DNA of 64,000 nt from NCBI GenBank assembly GCA_002428495.1, contig DIWR01000023.1:85347-149346 (forward strand). The letters are read 5' to 3'. This document shows positions 1 through 8,411 of this stretch, in pieces (within the stretch, counting starts at the first letter, position 1; every line of letters starts with the position of its first letter). This stretch comes from Synergistaceae bacterium UBA6101. GTDB taxonomy: Bacteria; Synergistota; Synergistia; Synergistales; Synergistaceae. Position numbers and translations under genes: made by a program. Under the pieces are notes generated by a model. It worked only from the letters and a program-made list of their open reading frames with translations. It did not search any database and was not told the DNA's origin.

Positions 1-1
1 G

Positions 2-238
2 AACATAGAAGGATTTTCCAGCGAGTACAGTATAATACTGGACAACGAAGACCTTAGGGACAGAATGATCGTCCAGGCAGAGGCCTTCGAAGGGGCTGAC
101 CGGGAAGAGCTTGAGAAGGAGCTGGAGAGAGCCTGTAAATCGGGGCTTGGAATAAAAGTAATACCGGAAGTTATGAAGATAGGCGAACTTCCCAGAAGCG
201 AGAAGAAGACCAAAAGGGTAATTGACAACAGGGGATAG
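2..238 (+). CDS. Phenylacetate-CoA ligase family protein, C-terminal fragment
   Basis: This is the last 78 codons of a gene that enters from the left edge of the window. The fragment reads as the C-terminal lid domain of the PaaK-type adenylate-forming ligases, which activate aryl acids to CoA thioesters. The diagnostic end is the stretch GELPRSEKKTKRVIDNRG just before the stop, the family's usual basic tail. Most of the enzyme, including the AMP-binding core, is outside the window, so the substrate cannot be judged. The gene is convergent with the RNase HI gene that follows. Confidence 0.75.
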   Translation, partial: NIEGFSSEYSIILDNEDLRDRMIVQAEAFEGADREELEKELERACKSGLGIKVIPEVMKIGELPRSEKKTKRVIDNRG

Positions 239-327
239 TCCTCAATAAAGAAGAAAATAAAATATGAGCGGGCCGAGTGGTCATTTTTAGAGATGACCCG
301 GAAGCCAGCTCAACGTTTGTCAAAAGA

Positions 328-720
328 TCACCCGGAGCCGTCGATACCTTCGTTGGAGAGTATGTCGGCTCTTTTGTTGTGCTCCCGTGGTATCCAGTGA
401 TAGGAGATGTCCATCCCGTCGGACAGTTTCCAGGCCTGCTGCGCCAAGAGGCGCAGGTGGGGGAGGTTGATCTTCCACTGTCGTGAGACCTGGTTTATCA
501 CCAATTTACTGTCCCCGAAGACCCTCAGCGATCTGACCCCATGTTCCTTTGCCGCTTTGAGCAGGAGTATCAAGGCCATGTATTCTGCTTCGTTATTCGT
601 TTTTTCCCCAAGAAACCGGGATGTTTCCCATACCACTTTTCCTTCGTCATTTATCATAAGAGCGCCGGCTCCTGCTTTTCCTGGATTGCCTCTCGATGCG
701 CCGTCAAAAAAACCTTCCAT
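328..720 (-). CDS. rnhA: Ribonuclease HI family protein
   Basis: A 130-residue protein of the compact RNase HI family, which cuts the RNA strand of RNA-DNA hybrids in the cytoplasm. All four carboxylates of the active site are visible: D6 in FFDGASRGNPG, E46 in NNEAEYMA, D70 in VFGDSKLV and D119 in KRADILSN, with a histidine at 114 in the flexible catalytic loop. It is shorter than the E. coli enzyme and has no hybrid-binding domain; it resembles the short RNase HI homologues found in many anaerobes. The ATG is preceded by GAGAGGG at good spacing. It is divergent from the ybaK gene, and the 68 bases between them must hold both promoters. Confidence 0.88.
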   Translation of the reverse strand: MEGFFDGASRGNPGKAGAGALMINDEGKVVWETSRFLGEKTNNEAEYMALILLLKAAKEHGVRSLRVFGDSKLVINQVSRQWKINLPHLRLLAQQAWKLSDGMDISYHWIPREHNKRADILSNEGIDGSG

Positions 721-788
721 GAATATCCCTCTCCCACACTCAGATAGTTGCGCTATACTTTATTATATACTGCATTGGGGGTGTTGAT

Positions 789-1271
789 ATGGCTTCTGTA
801 AAAAAGACTAACGCAGTCAGGATACTGGAAAACGCAAAGATCAGGTTTGAGCTGATCGGGTACGAGGTCGATGAAAGTTCGCTCTCTGCTGAGGATGCAG
901 CATTAAAGACCGGTGTACCGGAAGAACAGACCTTCAAAACACTCTGCGCCAGAGGAGATAAGACAGGTGTAATGCTGGTCTGCCTTCCTGCGGGCAGGGA
1001 ACTCGACTTCAAGGCCCTATCTTCGGCAAGCGGAAATAAGAGCACCGAACTAGTCCCGCTAAAAGAGGTCCAGCCTCTCACAGGGTATGTAAGGGGCGGC
1101 TGTTCTCCTCTGGGGACAAAAAAGAGATATCCGGTTTTTATAGATGAAAGCGCCCGCATGTTTGAATTTATAACTGTGAATGCAGGGCAGAGAGGGCTTC
1201 TATTTAAACTGAAGCCTGACGACCTTATAGCTGCAACCGGAGCTAAAACAGCCGGGATAATAAGATTATAA
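789..1271 (+). CDS. ybaK: Cys-tRNA(Pro)/Cys-tRNA(Cys) deacylase, YbaK/EbsC family
   Basis: A 160-residue single-domain protein of the YbaK/prolyl-tRNA editing family, which hydrolyses Cys mischarged on tRNA(Pro). Family signatures include the early TNAVRILENAKI helix, the central FKTLCARGDK segment, the loop GYVRGGCSPLGTKKRYPVFID (substrate pocket with conserved GG.SP.G) and the closing NAGQRGL strand. The length is normal for the family. The ATG follows a G-rich Shine-Dalgarno (gggggtg). It is a single-gene unit closed by a strong bidirectional terminator. A second, more divergent member of the same fold lies at 55134-55631. Confidence 0.9.
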   Translation: MASVKKTNAVRILENAKIRFELIGYEVDESSLSAEDAALKTGVPEEQTFKTLCARGDKTGVMLVCLPAGRELDFKALSSASGNKSTELVPLKEVQPLTGYVRGGCSPLGTKKRYPVFIDESARMFEFITVNAGQRGLLFKLKPDDLIAATGAKTAGIIRL

Positions 1272-1272
1272 A

Positions 1273-1324
1273 AAAGAGCCGGGCAGGCACCCAAAGAGAG
1301 GGACGCCCGGCTCTTTCTTTTTTT
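1273..1324. terminator. Bidirectional intrinsic terminator between ybaK and the nitroreductase-like gene
   Basis: A perfect 12-base inverted repeat, aaagagccgggc (1273-1284) and gcccggctcttt (1305-1316), is separated by a 20-base loop. A T-rich run follows on the plus strand and a run of six T on the minus strand, so the hairpin can end transcription of both convergent genes. Confidence 0.9.
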
Positions 1325-1341
1325 AGCCTGTTTTATTTACC

Positions 1342-1968
1342 TTATTGGAAACCCACAGGCATTATTGCAATTATCCTTGAGAGCGGACCGATGTTCAACA
1401 GGTTTATCAATGTCTCCCTGTTGAATGACTGAACGTAACGGGTCTTCATGCCCAACGCTCCTGCGGCAAGGTAGACGTTCTGTGTCATAGCTCCTACCGC
1501 TGTTTCTGCCCATCCCTCTACTCGCGGACCGTTTCCCTTTGTCGCAAATACAAAAATAGACGGAGCTGTTCCGATGAATCCCTGACTGGCAGCTCGGGAG
1601 AGGGAATTTTTGTCTGAAAGTAGCTTAAGCATATTTTTTTCCGGATCATACAGATATGCGCCGCGTTTGAGAAGAACATACAGGCTGATGTAGGGATCGG
1701 ATCCCATTGCGAAAGGGACCGTCCAGCCCTTGCCGTCCCTGTTTTTGCCGGTTGCCGCCCATACGAGGGTAGACAGTTCTTTCAGCGAAGGCTCTTTCGC
1801 GGAGAATGCTGCCTGAGCGGCAGATGACCTCTCCGAGATAGCCTGAAGAACGCTTTTTCCTCCCTCTGTTTCAGGAGAGGCGAGCATAATGTCGGAAGTA
1901 ACAGCCTCTGAGATGTTCGCCATTGTTCCGAGCAAAATAAAAAACATGATAAGAAATATAGTCTTCAT
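1342..1968 (-). CDS. Exported SagB/nitroreductase-like protein
   Basis: A 208-residue protein with an N-terminal hydrophobic signal sequence (residues 2-22, ending near SEA) followed by a nitroreductase/SagB-type domain. Recognisable blocks are ISERSSAAQAAF (the RRS-type start of the FMN fold), LSTLVWAATGKN, DPYISLYVLLKRGAYLYDPEK and GAMTQNVYLAAGALGMKTRYV. Members of this family bind FMN and reduce or oxidise small molecules; the natural substrate of the exported subgroup is not known. The basic RRS motif has drifted to RSSA, so flavin binding may be weak. The start is preceded by AAGGAGG. It stands alone between the alcohol dehydrogenase and a shared terminator. Confidence 0.7.
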   Translation of the reverse strand: MKTIFLIMFFILLGTMANISEAVTSDIMLASPETEGGKSVLQAISERSSAAQAAFSAKEPSLKELSTLVWAATGKNRDGKGWTVPFAMGSDPYISLYVLLKRGAYLYDPEKNMLKLLSDKNSLSRAASQGFIGTAPSIFVFATKGNGPRVEGWAETAVGAMTQNVYLAAGALGMKTRYVQSFNRETLINLLNIGPLSRIIAIMPVGFQ

Positions 1969-2042
1969 AGTGGCCTCCTTTTTCTTACGGATCAGTTCCG
2001 GTTTCCTTGGCCTGATGCTGGAAGGTGCAGGATTTTCACATG

Positions 2043-3230
2043 CTACCAGGCGTTTTCATATATTTTTTTAACGGCTTCAAAGTCAAGCGGACGGGGGTTG
2101 TTTGACATCAGTCTTACTTCTTTGAGTGCGGCTTCGGCCATTTCAGCTGCTGCCTCTTTGGGTATACCGAACTCCCTCAGCCTGGTCTTTACCCCTATCT
2201 TCCCGCCAAGTTCAACAATGGCTTTAAGCGCGGCATTGGCGGCGTCACAGGCAGACATCCGGTCGGTGTAGACTCCCATTGCTTTTGCTATAGGAATGAA
2301 TTTCTCCTCGCACCCTTCAAGGCTGTATTCCATTACCCATCTCAGAAGTGCTGTGTTGGCCTCCCCGTGCGGCACATGATACTGACCCCCGAGCGGGTAG
2401 GCCATGGCGTGGACGCCCGCCGTCCCTGACATCGAAAAAGCCATCCCGGCTATCATGCTTCCGTAAGACTGTGCTTCCCTTGCCTTAAGGTTTTTGCCGT
2501 TGAGGACACATTCGGCAAGGTTGGAATAAATATTGCTGATGGCTATGAGAGCAAGGTCCTGAGTGAATTGGTTGGTCCCAAGCGACAGGAACGATTCCAC
2601 TCCGTGAACGAGAGCGTCCATGCCTGCGGCTGCAGTGATATGGGGAGGCAGGTCAAGCGTAAGCTCAGGATCAACAAGTGCGATGTCGGCAACAAGGAAC
2701 CTGCTTGATACTCCCTTTTTCATCCTTTCCTCAGCGAATGAAAAGACTGCTACTGCGGATACTTCCGATCCGCTTCCCGAGGTGGTCGGTATCATTATTG
2801 TCGGAAGGCCTTTTCTCGGGATCTTTTCACTTCCTACCATATCTGATACTTTGATCTCAGGATTTTCAGCCATTACAGCCGCCATCTTTGTAAAATCCAT
2901 CGAGCTTCCGCCTCCAAACGCGACCAGGCAGTCATAAGAGCCTTTCCGTATGTACCCGACAGCTTCCTCGAGCAGCTCCGCCGGAGGTTCCGGTTCGACA
3001 TTGTCCCAGTGTCCCGGAGACATTCCCAGTTCTGATGATCTTTCAATAAGGTACACGAGATGTTCGCTTTGTGCCATGTGACTGCCGGTTATGAAGAGGG
3101 GTCTTTTGGATCCGAGCAGCGGTACTTTTTCCGGAGCTGTACGCGAACAGCCAGACCCGAAGGTCACTTCCCGCGGCATTCTGAATTTGAAAGGATTCAT
3201 AAGATCCATATTATATTCTGAAACGATCAT
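2043..3230 (-). CDS. Iron-containing alcohol dehydrogenase
   Basis: A 395-residue member of the group III (Fe-dependent) alcohol dehydrogenases, which interconvert alcohols and aldehydes or ketones with NAD(P)H. The N-terminal nucleotide-binding half carries GGGSSMDFTK and IPTTSGSGSEV. The C-terminal metal half carries ALVHGVE and the histidine-rich AMAYPLGGQYHVPHGEAN, which supply the metal ligands. The chosen ATG has AGGAG about ten bases upstream; two further in-frame ATGs lie within eleven codons and cannot be excluded. The substrate cannot be told from sequence; 1,3-propanediol, butanol or lactaldehyde-type activity are all possible. It ends 74 bases before the nitroreductase-like gene. 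Confidence 0.88.
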   Translation of the reverse strand: MIVSEYNMDLMNPFKFRMPREVTFGSGCSRTAPEKVPLLGSKRPLFITGSHMAQSEHLVYLIERSSELGMSPGHWDNVEPEPPAELLEEAVGYIRKGSYDCLVAFGGGSSMDFTKMAAVMAENPEIKVSDMVGSEKIPRKGLPTIMIPTTSGSGSEVSAVAVFSFAEERMKKGVSSRFLVADIALVDPELTLDLPPHITAAAGMDALVHGVESFLSLGTNQFTQDLALIAISNIYSNLAECVLNGKNLKAREAQSYGSMIAGMAFSMSGTAGVHAMAYPLGGQYHVPHGEANTALLRWVMEYSLEGCEEKFIPIAKAMGVYTDRMSACDAANAALKAIVELGGKIGVKTRLREFGIPKEAAAEMAEAALKEVRLMSNNPRPLDFEAVKKIYENAW

Positions 3231-3246
3231 TTGTCAGACACTCCTG

Positions 3247-4032
3247 TCATATATTTGACCAGGGCCAGCCAAGGCTGAGGCCCAGATAATCGAAAATATA
3301 TCTCCCTGTAAATATCGCAAGGATGCATCCTGCCGCAAGGTAAGGGCCGAGGGGCACAGCATCCTTTCTGTTGATTTTTTTAGCGATCAGAAGCGGTATT
3401 ACTATAACACCGCTCGTCATAAAACCAAGGTAAAGGCTGAGAATAGTAAGCTTCCAGCCCATTAGTGCTCCGACTCCGACCATCATCATTGCATCTCCCA
3501 CACCCATTCCGCCTCTGCTGACAAGAACTATTGCATAGATAAAGACAAACCCAAGAGCGGCTCCCATTGCTCCATCGATCAAAGCAGGAAGTCCTCCCTG
3601 CAGTCTTGCCAGGAACGAGATCGCTGCCATTGCGATCGCCCAGGAATCATAAATGTAGCCGCTTTCAATGTCCGTAAGAGAATGGAAGAGCATGAAAAAA
3701 AGAGCTATAAAAGAGAAGATCATAGGAGTGCCTATTCCCCAGTACCAGACAGAAAGTGCTCCGGTGATCCCGCCGGTCAGCTCAGATATGAAGTGACGGG
3801 GCGGAATGACGTTCCTACAGGTCCGGCAGCGCCCCTGGAGCACTATGTAGGATATTATTGGTATAAGGTCAAAAAAATTTAGCTGTCTGCCACATTCATC
3901 GCATACAGAACGCTCGAATCCCCACCATTTTTTCTCTGCAACAGTGCGCATCGCTGCAGCGTTTATGAAAGAGCCTACCACTGCTCCTGCCGCGAAACCC
4001 AGAAATATGCTGATACTTTCCATGCCTTCCAT
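3247..4032 (-). CDS. Prepilin peptidase (A24 leader peptidase/N-methyltransferase)
   Basis: A 261-residue polytopic inner-membrane protein of the PilD/GspO family, which cleaves and N-methylates type IV prepilins. The cytoplasmic loop near residues 35-75 contains the two CXXC pairs (CDECG and CRTC) typical of bifunctional enzymes. The two catalytic aspartates lie in LTDIESGYIYD and GMGVGDAMM. About seven hydrophobic segments follow. The open frame extends to a TTG at 4113, but the ATG at 4032 has GAGGGGTG just upstream and gives the family N-terminus, so it is preferred. No pilin or assembly ATPase gene lies in the window. It is divergent from the tautomerase gene. Confidence 0.85.
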   Translation of the reverse strand: MEGMESISIFLGFAAGAVVGSFINAAAMRTVAEKKWWGFERSVCDECGRQLNFFDLIPIISYIVLQGRCRTCRNVIPPRHFISELTGGITGALSVWYWGIGTPMIFSFIALFFMLFHSLTDIESGYIYDSWAIAMAAISFLARLQGGLPALIDGAMGAALGFVFIYAIVLVSRGGMGVGDAMMMVGVGALMGWKLTILSLYLGFMTSGVIVIPLLIAKKINRKDAVPLGPYLAAGCILAIFTGRYIFDYLGLSLGWPWSNI

Positions 4033-4112
4033 GTGGACACCCCTCATGCAGAAGGTTAAAATTAGTTTCACTGGCAAGATTCCACCTGCATCAATTAAGG
4101 AGATGAAATACA

Positions 4113-4325
4113 ATGCCCATCGTAATAGTAAATATCAAAGAAGGCCGCACCCTCGAACAGAAGCGCGATATGGTCTCAAAGGTCACTGAAGCCCTTTGTG
4201 AGACCATGGAGGTCCCTAAAACGTCAGTGCGCATCATTATCAACGAAATGGCAAACGACAATTTCGCAGTTGCAGGGACCCTGGTCTGCGACAATCCGGA
4301 TGCTCAGGTCAAAAAGAAGAGCTAG
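4113..4325 (+). CDS. 4-oxalocrotonate tautomerase family protein
   Basis: A 70-residue tautomerase-superfamily protein. After removal of the initiator Met, Pro1 is the catalytic base of the family; the protein begins MPIVIVNIKEGRT, and the usual helix (EQKRDMVSKVTEALCETM) and VRIIINEM strand follow. Such small oligomeric enzymes act on 2-hydroxymuconate-like enols, but most members have unknown substrates. The start has AAGGAGATG at eight bases. The last four bases overlap the stop codon of the convergent acyltransferase gene, so the two transcripts run into each other without a terminator. Confidence 0.85.
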   Translation: MPIVIVNIKEGRTLEQKRDMVSKVTEALCETMEVPKTSVRIIINEMANDNFAVAGTLVCDNPDAQVKKKS

Positions 4326-5182
4326 CCGGAAAAGAGCTCCTTGAATCGCTTGTGCTGCCATAGGTACTGTTCAGGCGCCCTGCGTATTATTTTTTCCAGC
4401 TCCAGATTTACTTTTGCTGTCAGTGACTTGAATGTTGCCTCCCGGTCCTTGCCCTTCTCCCATTCGATCGGGGGGCCAATTACCAGTTTGAAACTGAACG
4501 GCTCTATCCTGATGCATTGGTATGGCAGTATGGGGGCCCCTGATATCCATGCAAAAACAGCGGCTCCCTGAAAAGTGCTGGTTTCATGACCAAAGAAGGG
4601 AACCACTATTCCATCTCCTCCGCCATGCTGGTCTGCTGCAAGACCTATGAGTTCATTTCGCCTTAGTATGCCCACAGCCCTTGTCATTGGCTCGTCTTTT
4701 CCCAGCGTCCGCAATCCGCCGTTACGTCTCAGAGTATCTATGAGTTCTCTCTGAAACGGGTCATCGGAGTGTCTGACCACACCAACGCCCTTGCAGTTCC
4801 TTCCCAGCCAGGCAGCCGCATGTTCCCAGTTCCCGCAGTGGGCTGATACCACAATAACTCCTTTGCCACGGGCAAAGGCTTCGTCCATGTATTCTCTGCC
4901 CTCTATCTCAACGATCCATTTGTCAACGAGAGAGGGATCTCTCTGCCAGGAAAGCATTTCTATGCCGGTCCAGATCATGCTCCTGTAAGATCCGTCAAGC
5001 ATTTTCATTTTTTCGCCATCAGTTTTGTCCGGGAAAACAAGTTCAATGTTTTTTTGGGCAACCCTTTTCCTTGGCGCGATAAGCCTGACAGGGATGAAAA
5101 GGAAATAAAAAAGAGCGGTTGCTCTCCATCCAGGTCTTATCATTTTTGCAAAACGGATAAAAAATCTAAGTTTTCGATCCAT
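4322..5182 (-). CDS. Lipid A biosynthesis acyltransferase-like protein (LpxL/HtrB family)
   Basis: A 286-residue membrane-associated acyltransferase of the LpxL/HtrB family, which adds secondary acyl chains to lipid A precursors at the inner membrane. The N-terminus has one hydrophobic anchor (about residues 19-35). The catalytic HX4(D/E) motif is H115-CGNW-E120, and GLAADQHGGGDG corresponds to the conserved DQ block. The start follows AGGAG at close spacing. This gene is good evidence for a lipopolysaccharide-bearing outer membrane. Other lpx genes are not in the window. It lies downstream of tyrS on the same strand after a 235-base gap. Confidence 0.85.
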   Translation of the reverse strand: MDRKLRFFIRFAKMIRPGWRATALFYFLFIPVRLIAPRKRVAQKNIELVFPDKTDGEKMKMLDGSYRSMIWTGIEMLSWQRDPSLVDKWIVEIEGREYMDEAFARGKGVIVVSAHCGNWEHAAAWLGRNCKGVGVVRHSDDPFQRELIDTLRRNGGLRTLGKDEPMTRAVGILRRNELIGLAADQHGGGDGIVVPFFGHETSTFQGAAVFAWISGAPILPYQCIRIEPFSFKLVIGPPIEWEKGKDREATFKSLTAKVNLELEKIIRRAPEQYLWQHKRFKELFSG

Positions 5183-5207
5183 ATTAAGACTCCTAAGTAA
5201 TTTATCA

Positions 5208-5417
5208 TCTGACTTTGGATGCCAGTAGAAAAAATAACGGCGGCAGCAGTTTCAGTTTTACCAGGTTCAAATTACGGCACACGGAGAAAAATGGCATGCT
5301 GCCTGTGCGGTAAAGAAGGTCCCTTAAAAATGAAAAGCGCGGGAAAGGTCCTATTTTTTCAGACAGAGATGATCCCAGCGTTTTGCATGCGTCTAAAATG
5401 TCTTTCAGGGCAGTGTA
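5208..5417 (-). other. 70-codon open stretch in frame with and directly after the tyrS stop
   Basis: Reading on past the tyrS TAA in the same frame gives 70 sense codons before tandem stops TGA-TAA at 5202-5207. The translation looks protein-like (for example LKDILDACKTLG and RDLLYRTGSMPFFS) and is basic and leucine-rich. It has no start codon with a ribosome-binding site; the only Met is near its middle. It could be a decayed gene end, a read-through extension of tyrosyl-tRNA synthetase, or chance. I do not recognise a family. Confidence 0.25.
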
Positions 5418-6698
5418 TTAACCCCTGAATTTGACCAGTCTGAAATCTTTCTTGCCTACACGTAACTGTACATATCCGCCGTTCAGGAGATCTTCTGATG
5501 AGATCAGCCTGGATTCTTCTGTGACTTTGACTCCGTTGAGGTAAACTCCGCCCTCTTTAATTTTGCGTTTTGCCTCACCCTTTGAGGCGCATCCGCCTGA
5601 TAGCACCAGAAGATCTGTGATCGGGCCGCCAATTATCGAGTCTGTCTCTGCAAAAGGTATCTCTGCAGAGAGTGTGTCAAGGAGTTCAGCATCTGCTTCC
5701 TTTATGTCCATTTCACCGAATAGAATGGCGCTTGCTTCTTTTGCCCTTTTTGCGGCATCTTCACCATGCACCCTGCAAGTAAGGTTCCATGCGAGTTTTT
5801 TCTGAGCTGTCCTTAGGTGAGGATTTTTGTTGTGTTCCTCAATGATGGCACTTATTTCATCAAGCTCTATAAATGTGAAAAGCTTATACAGTTTTTCAAG
5901 ATCGCTGTCGTCAACATTTATCCAGAACTGGTAAAACTTGTATATGCTTGTGCGGTGCGGAGAGAGGTAGACGGCTCCGCTCTCTGATTTTCCGAATTTC
6001 TGTCCCTGTGCGTTGAGCAGAAGGGGGAATGTGATACCGTAGCATTGTCCGCCGGATTTTTTTCTTGCAAGGTCCATGCCTGCGATTATGTTGACCTGCT
6101 GGTCGTTGCCGCCCATCTGAAGCGTACAGTTCAGCTCGTTGTACATGTGATTGAAGTCATAAGCCTGAAGCAGGATGTATGAAAGCTCCGTGTATGTTAT
6201 TGACTTGTCCGGGTCAAGGACGCGGCTCCTTACGTAATCCCTGTTGACAAGGAAGTTTACGGAGAAGTATTTCCCTATGTCCCTGAGGAATTCGATGTAA
6301 TTGAGTTTTTTGAGCCACTCGTTGTTGTTTACCAGAACGGCGCTGTTCTGCCCACAGTTGAAATCTAGAAAATGTTCCAGCTGTTTTGCTATCCGCCCTA
6401 CGTTGTAGCTTATCTCTTCTTCGGAGAGGAGGTTTCTCTCCGCGCTTTTGCCTGAAGGGTCGCCAATTCGTCCTGTCCCGCCGCCGGCAAGCGCTATGGG
6501 GCGATGTCCGAGGCGCTGCATCCAGGCAAGCCCCATTATAGCTACCAGGTTTCCTACGTGGAGACTGTCGGCACTCGGGTCAAAACCAATATAGCCGGTG
6601 ACCATATTATTTAAAAAATGTTCATCGAGCTCCTCATTGTGGCTGCTCCACTCAACGAAACCCCGTTCCTTCAAAACTTTCAGCGCATTGCAGTGCAT
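5418..6698 (-). CDS. tyrS: Tyrosyl-tRNA synthetase
   Basis: A 426-residue class I aminoacyl-tRNA synthetase that charges tRNA(Tyr). The HIGH-like motif is HVGN (residues 47-50), the KMSKS-like loop is KFGKS near residue 240, and GGNDQQVNI is the tyrosine/ATP pocket of the bacterial TyrRS subgroup. A C-terminal S4 RNA-binding domain is clear (CASKGEAKRKIKEGGVYLNG). The frame is open to 6722, but the ATG at 6698 has GGAGGG eight bases upstream and is preferred. No T-box leader is seen: only 64 bases separate it from the upstream gene, which suggests co-transcription with the exported protein gene. Confidence 0.95.
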   Translation of the reverse strand: MHCNALKVLKERGFVEWSSHNEELDEHFLNNMVTGYIGFDPSADSLHVGNLVAIMGLAWMQRLGHRPIALAGGGTGRIGDPSGKSAERNLLSEEEISYNVGRIAKQLEHFLDFNCGQNSAVLVNNNEWLKKLNYIEFLRDIGKYFSVNFLVNRDYVRSRVLDPDKSITYTELSYILLQAYDFNHMYNELNCTLQMGGNDQQVNIIAGMDLARKKSGGQCYGITFPLLLNAQGQKFGKSESGAVYLSPHRTSIYKFYQFWINVDDSDLEKLYKLFTFIELDEISAIIEEHNKNPHLRTAQKKLAWNLTCRVHGEDAAKRAKEASAILFGEMDIKEADAELLDTLSAEIPFAETDSIIGGPITDLLVLSGGCASKGEAKRKIKEGGVYLNGVKVTEESRLISSEDLLNGGYVQLRVGKKDFRLVKFRG

Positions 6699-6762
6699 TT
6701 TGTTATCCCTCCGGTTTATCATTGGTAATAGAAAATAATGGATCTTTCAGAGATCGCATACG

Positions 6763-8313
6763 CTATTTTGAATTTCTGTACCAGTTGACCCTGCCTGATT
6801 CGGCTGTTTCCCAGACGATGAGTGTCTTGCCCATCCCCTTAAGGACATCCCCGAAAGAGTCCGAGATCCCCTGGTCAAAAGGCGAGAAAGCGTGGTCCGG
6901 CTGGAAAATGTCTTCTGCATCTCCTTCATAATACTCATCACCATCAACGTCTGAGTCATTCATGAAAGCATTCATTTTAGTCATATCGCTAAGCGCTGCC
7001 CCAATTTTAGGAAGATCGGCAACTATCCAGCCTATAGCTTTTTCATTGTCTTTCATTAAAATTTCAAGCTTAACGGTCTCCTTGATCGATTCAGGAGAGA
7101 GCAGTCCGAGTATGGCGATATTTCCCCTGCCGGCACCTATTACAGAAAAAGGAACGTTGGTGGTCCCGCCAAAATCAAAGCCATCAATAGGCCTGGGTTC
7201 AGCGCCAAAGAACAATCTGTTCCAGAACGCATCAACAAGTTCTCTCATCAGGTCTTTGTCGCCTGTAAATTCCGCCATTATGCCTGGAAGGGAGAACCAA
7301 AGAAGCTTGTTGTATCCCCCAACTGAAAATATCGTTTCTCCGGAGAGAATCTTTTGTATCTTTTTTTCGCTCAATCCCATGCTCTTACCAAGTTCACCAA
7401 TGGTTTTGAGAGGGAAAGGCCAGTCAGAAGATGAGCCTTTTTGTTCAGGAAGGTTAATGCCCGCTGACAGGAGAAATGGTTCAGGGATAATGCAGTTTGT
7501 GGTATCCCATGTCTTTGATTCGAGTGCCTTAAGAAAAATTGGAGACAACCTTTTGTCGAGCCCTTGGATCTTCCATATGGCTTCTCCTATCCTGCCTGTT
7601 TTATTGTCAGGTTCATGTGAACGCCAGGCGGCTTTCAGAATCAGGGGAGGTTGTATCTCGTTATCTGTAAATAGGAGTCCTCCCTCACTGATCTCAATAT
7701 GGGCAGGCCATGACTTTTTTTCTTTGCCCCAGTAATTTTTCGGGATCCCTTTCACAGAGCCTGATCTAACGTCCAGCATCTTAAAGAAGGAGTCCCTGTT
7801 ATGGGCAATAATGGCAATCTCTCTCTCTGTCGAATAGTAGAAGGATGTATCAGCATCTGTTGTCTTTATCTCCCAGGAACCATTTTCGCCGCTCTTCCTG
7901 ACCTCGGTGTTTCCCATGATCATTTTCCAGGACCGGGGAAGGTCTCCCTTCGACAGGGAGGAAATATCCTCAGGAAGCAGGCGCATTACAGCATAAATGT
8001 CGAAGATCCCTTCGTCACCGTCTTCAATAAGGACCGCACATTCTTTTGCTGTTTTAGCAATGGAAAGGATCCGGTTCCCCGCAGATCCTTCCCTGAACAG
8101 AGCAAACTGCCCCTCTGTCAGAAGGGCGGAGATCGAAACTGGGTAATAGTTTTGTTCGGTCTCGAATATGACATAAGGGGCTGACCCGGAGGGGAGCGGC
8201 AGTCTTGATGCCAGGACTGCCGGGCCTTTTGTGCTGAAATAGGCAAAAAGGCCAAAGAGTGCGGCTGCTGCCGTACATGTAATTAATATTAACAATTTGA
8301 CTCTTTTTGACAT
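6763..8313 (-). CDS. Exported or membrane-anchored protein of unknown function
   Basis: A 516-residue protein that I do not recognise. It starts with a single hydrophobic segment (residues 6-27) after a basic MSKRVK, so it is exported or anchored in the inner membrane with a large periplasmic part. The body has alternating strand-like stretches and repeats of the type NREIAIIAHNRDSFFKML, with a very acidic patch near the end (SDVDGDEYYEGDAEDIF). The layout recalls large DUF3352-type anchored proteins, but I cannot assign it. The ATG has GAGGAGAG upstream. tyrS begins 64 bases after its stop, and the beta-CASP nuclease gene ends 98 bases downstream of its start on the same strand side. Confidence 0.7.
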   Translation of the reverse strand: MSKRVKLLILITCTAAAALFGLFAYFSTKGPAVLASRLPLPSGSAPYVIFETEQNYYPVSISALLTEGQFALFREGSAGNRILSIAKTAKECAVLIEDGDEGIFDIYAVMRLLPEDISSLSKGDLPRSWKMIMGNTEVRKSGENGSWEIKTTDADTSFYYSTEREIAIIAHNRDSFFKMLDVRSGSVKGIPKNYWGKEKKSWPAHIEISEGGLLFTDNEIQPPLILKAAWRSHEPDNKTGRIGEAIWKIQGLDKRLSPIFLKALESKTWDTTNCIIPEPFLLSAGINLPEQKGSSSDWPFPLKTIGELGKSMGLSEKKIQKILSGETIFSVGGYNKLLWFSLPGIMAEFTGDKDLMRELVDAFWNRLFFGAEPRPIDGFDFGGTTNVPFSVIGAGRGNIAILGLLSPESIKETVKLEILMKDNEKAIGWIVADLPKIGAALSDMTKMNAFMNDSDVDGDEYYEGDAEDIFQPDHAFSPFDQGISDSFGDVLKGMGKTLIVWETAESGRVNWYRNSK

Positions 8314-8411
8314 CAGGTCTCTCTCCTCTTCATGGTATCCGGATCTGATACTAATTTTGATCTTACTGCGACCAGGGTATTATATCCCATTGAATCCAAA
8401 AGCAATAAAGA

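Noticed and set aside
740..1294. 184-codon open frame on the minus strand
   Set aside because: It is antisense to ybaK and runs through the terminator hairpin; no domain is seen.
6699..6762. Possible T-box leader for tyrS
   Set aside because: Only 64 bases separate tyrS from the upstream gene, with no T-box motif or terminator hairpin.
6962..7735. 257-codon open frame on the plus strand
   Set aside because: It is antisense to the exported protein gene at 6763-8313, has no ribosome-binding site and reads as low-complexity shadow sequence.
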